Shown here: in pieces, positions 7,341 through 10,148 of the stretch | How the letters are laid out: every line of letters starts with the position of its first letter | Numbering within the stretch: position 1 is the first letter of the stretch | Assembly: GCA_902795665.1 (NCBI GenBank) | Contig: CADBMA010000027.1 | Span: 1 to 10,148, forward strand | Length of the DNA stretch: 10,148 bases | From: an uncultured Rhodospirillales bacterium | Lineage (GTDB): Bacteria > Pseudomonadota > Alphaproteobacteria > RF32 > CAG-239 | Reading direction: 5' to 3' | Program-made: the position numbers and the translations under genes | The notes under the pieces: model-generated | The model's input: the letters and a program-made list of their open reading frames with translations, nothing else | What the model was told of the DNA's origin: nothing | Database searches by the model: none

Positions 7341-8229
7341 AAGAGGCGACAAGATTAATGGTTGGTTGGTGGTTGACAAACCGGAAGGCATGGGGTCGAC
7401 GCAAGTTGTCAATTTAACCAGACGGTTATTTAATGCCCAGAAAAATGGTCACGGCGGCACGTTAGATCCTTTTGCAACAGGGGTTTTACCGATTGCATTT
7501 GGCGAAGCTACCAAGATGATAGACTTTATTACCGATGGTGATAAAGAATATGAGTTTACGCTTTGCTTTGGCTCAGAAACAGACAGTGCGGATTGTACGG
7601 GTAATATTATTGCTTCTGGCGGCAAAATTCCGAATAAAAAAGATATTTGTGCAGTGATACCTGATTTTTGCGGTATATTGCATCAAACACCCCCGGCGTT
7701 TTCAGCCATAAAAATTAACGGGCAGCGGGCCTATGATTTGGCGCGGCGAGGTGAAAAGGTTGAAATTCCGGAGCGTGAAGTTACGATTTATGACTTGCAG
7801 CTGTTGAATGTCTACGAAGATTGTGCTGATTTTAAGGTAAAATGTTCCAAAGGTACATATGTTCGAAGTTTGGGGCGAGATATTGCCCGCAAATTGGGGA
7901 GTTTTGGTCATTTACGCCGTTTGCGCCGCACGCGTTGCGGAATTTTTACGCTTGATGATACGATTTTGCTGGAAAATTTACAAAATATGATGTACATTAG
8001 CCACGCATTGCTTCCGTTAGAAACCTCTCTGCGCGACATCGCGGTTATGGCTGTTTCGGAAGTCGAGGCTGCAAAACTCAGACAAGGTCAGGCGTTGAGC
8101 CCCCAAGGTCGTGTTGGAAAAATTCCACTTGGCAGTTGGGCGGCAGCAATGTGCGATGGTTGTTTGATTGCCCTCGTCCGAATGGAGGAACGTAGAATTT
8201 CTCCGGTTCGGGTTTTTAATTTAACTTAA
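7330..8229 (+). CDS. truB: tRNA pseudouridine(55) synthase TruB
   Basis: A 299-residue enzyme that isomerises U55 to pseudouridine in the T-loop of tRNAs. It has the substrate-binding INGWLVVDKPEGMGST stretch (9-24) and the catalytic block GHGGTLDPFATGVLP, with the catalytic aspartate probably D46. The core continues through TPPAFSAIKINGQRAYDLAR and the conserved KCSKGTYVRSLGRDIA near 176-191. A small C-terminal extension (about 235-299) matches the extra domain of many TruB enzymes. The start ATG 7330 overlaps the end of rbfA by 11 bases and has only a poor ribosome binding site, so translation is probably coupled to rbfA. The last ~50 bases also encode a strong stem-loop (8178-8211) ahead of rpsO. 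Confidence 0.96.
   Translation: MRHKRGDKINGWLVVDKPEGMGSTQVVNLTRRLFNAQKNGHGGTLDPFATGVLPIAFGEATKMIDFITDGDKEYEFTLCFGSETDSADCTGNIIASGGKIPNKKDICAVIPDFCGILHQTPPAFSAIKINGQRAYDLARRGEKVEIPEREVTIYDLQLLNVYEDCADFKVKCSKGTYVRSLGRDIARKLGSFGHLRRLRRTRCGIFTLDDTILLENLQNMMYISHALLPLETSLRDIAVMAVSEVEAAKLRQGQALSPQGRVGKIPLGSWAAAMCDGCLIALVRMEERRISPVRVFNLT
8178..8217 (+). promoter_or_regulatory. Strong stem-loop at the 3' end of truB, ahead of rpsO
   Basis: CCGAA (8178-8182) pairs with TTCGG (8207-8211). T8183 can wobble with G8205, leaving G8206 bulged. GGAGGAA (8184-8190) pairs with TTTCTCC (8198-8204), with one G-U pair. This makes 13 pairs, a 7-base loop CGTAGAA (8191-8197) and one bulge. Five T residues follow at 8213-8217. 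It sits about 40 bases ahead of the rpsO start and could be an S15-responsive operator or an internal attenuator. Pairing is seen in the sequence; the function is inferred. Confidence 0.55.
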
Positions 8230-8250
8230 ATATAAAAAAGGAAAATAAAG

Positions 8251-8520
8251 ATGTCGATTTCTAAAGAAGTTACCAGTGAGCTGGTTCAAAAATATGGTTT
8301 GAGTGCAGGTGATACAGGTTCTCCTGAAGTTCAGATTGCAATCTGGACGACTCGTATCAATAACTTGATTGATCACTTTAACACTCATAAAAAAGATCTT
8401 CATTCTCGTTTGGGTTTGATGAAAATGGTATCAAAACGTCGTCACTTATTAGACTATCTCAAAAATAAGGACGAAAAAAGATATCAAGAAATAATTAAAA
8501 AACTTAACATTCGTCGCTAA
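8251..8520 (+). CDS. rpsO: 30S ribosomal protein S15
   Basis: An 89-residue primary 16S rRNA-binding protein of the 30S platform (helices 20-22 junction), the standard length for bacterial S15. Conserved features include DTGSPEVQIA (21-30), the basic H-x-KDLHSRLGL region (about 46-56) and the SKRRHLLDYLKNKD helix (about 61-74) that contacts rRNA. AAGGAAA (8239-8245) is a good ribosome binding site. The gene follows truB by 21 bases and precedes pnp, as in most proteobacteria. S15 commonly represses its own translation through an mRNA structure near its start; a candidate structure lies in the end of truB. Confidence 0.98.
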   Translation: MSISKEVTSELVQKYGLSAGDTGSPEVQIAIWTTRINNLIDHFNTHKKDLHSRLGLMKMVSKRRHLLDYLKNKDEKRYQEIIKKLNIRR

Positions 8521-8528
8521 GTTTTTAC

Positions 8529-8559
8529 GCATTGCGGGCCTTGGTCCCGCAATGCTTTT
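8529..8559 (+). terminator. Hairpin after rpsO: terminator or processing site
   Basis: A perfect 10-bp stem pairs GCATTGCGGG (8529-8538) with CCCGCAATGC (8546-8555) around a 7-base loop, followed by TTTT (8556-8559). The short U-tract suggests partial termination, giving more rpsO than pnp transcript, and the stem would protect the rpsO mRNA 3' end. The position is equivalent to the E. coli rpsO terminator t1. Confidence 0.75.
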
Positions 8560-8563
8560 AAAT

Positions 8564-8587
8564 CCTTGCTTCAATATTTTGGCAAGG
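8564..8587 (+). promoter_or_regulatory. Second hairpin in the pnp leader
   Basis: CCTTGC (8564-8569) pairs with GCAAGG (8582-8587) around a 12-base AT-rich loop, 38 bases ahead of the pnp start. Together with the hairpin at 8529-8555 it gives two tandem stem-loops in the rpsO-pnp gap. The E. coli pnp leader also folds into stem-loops that RNase III cuts and PNPase then degrades to repress itself, so a similar role is possible but unproven here. Confidence 0.45.
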
Positions 8588-8625
8588 TGCTGTTGAAAAG
8601 ATGTAAAAGAGAAAGGTAATAAAAT

Positions 8626-10148
8626 ATGAATAACTTAAAAGTATCTGTCCGTGAGCTTGATTGGGGCGGAAGAAAATTGATTTTGGAAACCGGTAAAGTG
8701 GCCAAACAAGCCACAGGATCTGTTGTTGCCACTTATGGAGAAACAAGAGTTTTGGCAACGGTTTGTGCTGCCAAAGAGGCCAAAGCAGATCAAGACTTTT
8801 TTCCACTTACTGTCAACTATCAGGAAAAATATTATGCAACCGGCAAAGTTCCCGGTGGTTTTATGAAAAGAGAGGGCAAGCCTTCTGAGCACGAAGTTTT
8901 GGTTTCGCGCCTGATTGATCGCCCGATACGCCCATTGTTTCCAGATGCTTTTAAGAATGAAGTTCAGGTTATCTGCACAGTTTTGTCACATGATCAGAAA
9001 AATGATTCGGACATTGTATCCATGGTTGCCACTTCGGCGGCTTTGGCGGTTTCGGGCATTCCTTTTATGGGGCCGATTGGTGCTGCCAAGGTTGGTTATA
9101 AAGACGGAAAATACATTCTTAACCCGACTATTGAAGAACAAAAAACTTCAGAATTGGAATTGACTGTTGCCGGTACCAAAGAAGGTGTTTTGATGGTTGA
9201 ATCTGAGGCCAATGAGCTTTCGGAAGAAACGATGTTGAATGCGGTTATGTTTGGTTTTGACAGTTTTCAGCCGGTTATAGATATGATTAATGACTTGGTA
9301 AAAGAAGCCGGCAAAGAAGCTTGGGCTGCTCCGACTTTTCCGAAAGAATTTGATGAGATGTATGAGCGCATTACCAAAGACTTTCGTGCCAAATATGAGC
9401 AAGCTTTTTGTGAAACAAATAAGCAAACCCGCGGCAATCTGGTTGGTCAGATTGATGAAGAAGTTAAGGCTACAATTGATCCTGAAAATGAAATTGAGAA
9501 CAGATATCTGTTAGATGTTTTGGAAAAGATTAAACACGTTGTTGTACGTGAAAAAGTTTTGAATACCGGTCGCCGCATTGATGGCCGTGATACCAAAACT
9601 GTCCGTCCGATTTGGTGCGAGGTTGATGTTTTGCCGACAACACATGGTTCGGCAATATTTACTCGTGGTGAAACACAGGCCTTGGTGGTCACAACTTTGG
9701 GCACCGGTGAAGATGCACAAATTGTTGACGGACTGATGAATGAATATAAGCAAGATTTTATGCTTAATTATAATTTTCCGCCGTTTTCGGTTGGTGAGTG
9801 CGGTCGTTTGGGGTCTCCCGGACGCCGTGAAATTGGTCATGGCAAGTTGGCTTGGCGCGCCATTCATCCGATGTTGCCCAAAGATAAAGAAAAATTTCCA
9901 TATACCATCCGTGTTGTTTCGGAAATTTTGGAGTCGAATGGTTCTTCTTCAATGGCCACGGTTTGCGGTTCAACCTTGTCGCTGATGGCCGCCGGTGTTC
10001 CGATGACTAAGCCTGTTGCCGGAATTGCTATGGGTTTGATTAAAGAAGATGACGGTCGTGTAGCAGTTTTGACGGATATTCTGGGTGATGAAGATCATCT
10101 CGGCGATATGGACTTTAAGGTTGCCGGCACAAAAGACGGTGTTACCGC
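8626..10148 (+). CDS. pnp: Polyribonucleotide nucleotidyltransferase (PNPase), 3' end cut by the window
   Basis: The first 507 codons of a protein usually near 700 residues. PNPase is a phosphorolytic 3'-5' exoribonuclease, a trimer that also joins RNA-degrading complexes. The first RNase PH-like domain is clear: RELDWGGRKLILETGKVAKQATGSV near the start, then PLTVNYQEKYYATGKVPGGF and the RLIDRPIRPLFP motif. An all-alpha linker (about 225-310) is followed by the second, catalytic RNase PH domain with FTRGETQALVV, EILESNGSSSMATVCG and DILGDEDHLGDMDFK (484-498), whose acidic residues match the metal-binding active site. The KH and S1 RNA-binding domains would lie beyond the right edge. ATG 8626 has AAAGG (8612-8616) nine bases upstream. 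The frame is open from the start to the window end. Confidence 0.96.
   Translation, partial: MNNLKVSVRELDWGGRKLILETGKVAKQATGSVVATYGETRVLATVCAAKEAKADQDFFPLTVNYQEKYYATGKVPGGFMKREGKPSEHEVLVSRLIDRPIRPLFPDAFKNEVQVICTVLSHDQKNDSDIVSMVATSAALAVSGIPFMGPIGAAKVGYKDGKYILNPTIEEQKTSELELTVAGTKEGVLMVESEANELSEETMLNAVMFGFDSFQPVIDMINDLVKEAGKEAWAAPTFPKEFDEMYERITKDFRAKYEQAFCETNKQTRGNLVGQIDEEVKATIDPENEIENRYLLDVLEKIKHVVVREKVLNTGRRIDGRDTKTVRPIWCEVDVLPTTHGSAIFTRGETQALVVTTLGTGEDAQIVDGLMNEYKQDFMLNYNFPPFSVGECGRLGSPGRREIGHGKLAWRAIHPMLPKDKEKFPYTIRVVSEILESNGSSSMATVCGSTLSLMAAGVPMTKPVAGIAMGLIKEDDGRVAVLTDILGDEDHLGDMDFKVAGTKDGVT

Noticed and set aside
8579..8607. TTGGCA ... TGTAAA as a separate pnp promoter with 17-base spacing
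   Set aside because: The -10 match is weak and the start would fall near 8614, on top of the pnp ribosome binding site. It also overlaps the second leader hairpin.
1..10148. Mobile elements, CRISPR arrays, tRNA/rRNA genes, toxin-antitoxin or defence genes
   Set aside because: None were found. Nearly the whole window is accounted for by conserved translation and RNA-metabolism genes, and no novel multi-gene system is supported.

Overview
The window is an ordinary chromosomal housekeeping segment from a low-GC member of the Alphaproteobacteria (GC judged by eye at about 40%). The gene order rimP-nusA-ylxR/L7Ae-infB-rbfA-truB-rpsO-pnp, the fusion of the YlxR and L7Ae-like domains, and the two C-terminal acidic repeats of NusA fit that class. 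AT-rich lineages of uncultured Rhodospirillales-like or Holosporales/Rickettsiales-like bacteria are possible, but I cannot place it further. Genes are tightly packed, the standard code is used (TGA is a stop, in infB), and no frameshift or pseudogene is apparent.

Layout. A bidirectional terminator hairpin lies at 1-31. metG (methionyl-tRNA synthetase) fills 41-1567 on the minus strand. A 194-base divergent intergenic region (1568-1761) carries a probable metG promoter on the minus strand. On the plus strand it carries a candidate rimP promoter, then a small hairpin, then an intrinsic-terminator-like hairpin with a U-tract that would have to be read through to express the operon. From 1762 to the right edge all genes are on the plus strand, with gaps of 0-30 bases or short overlaps up to rpsO. 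A 105-base gap containing two hairpins follows, and then pnp, which runs off the right edge.

How the genes work together. The operon joins ribosome biogenesis (RimP and RbfA for the 30S subunit, S15 as an early 16S rRNA binder), transcription elongation and termination (NusA), translation initiation (IF2), RNA modification (TruB, tRNA Psi55), RNA decay (PNPase) and an RNA-binding YlxR/L7Ae protein. metG is divergent and functionally related (translation) but is transcribed separately.

No new defence, mobile or metabolic system is visible. The observations most worth checking are RNA-level: a leader attenuator candidate ahead of rimP-nusA, a 13-bp stem-loop at the 3' end of truB just ahead of rpsO whose loop could pair with early rpsO codons, and two hairpins between rpsO and pnp.
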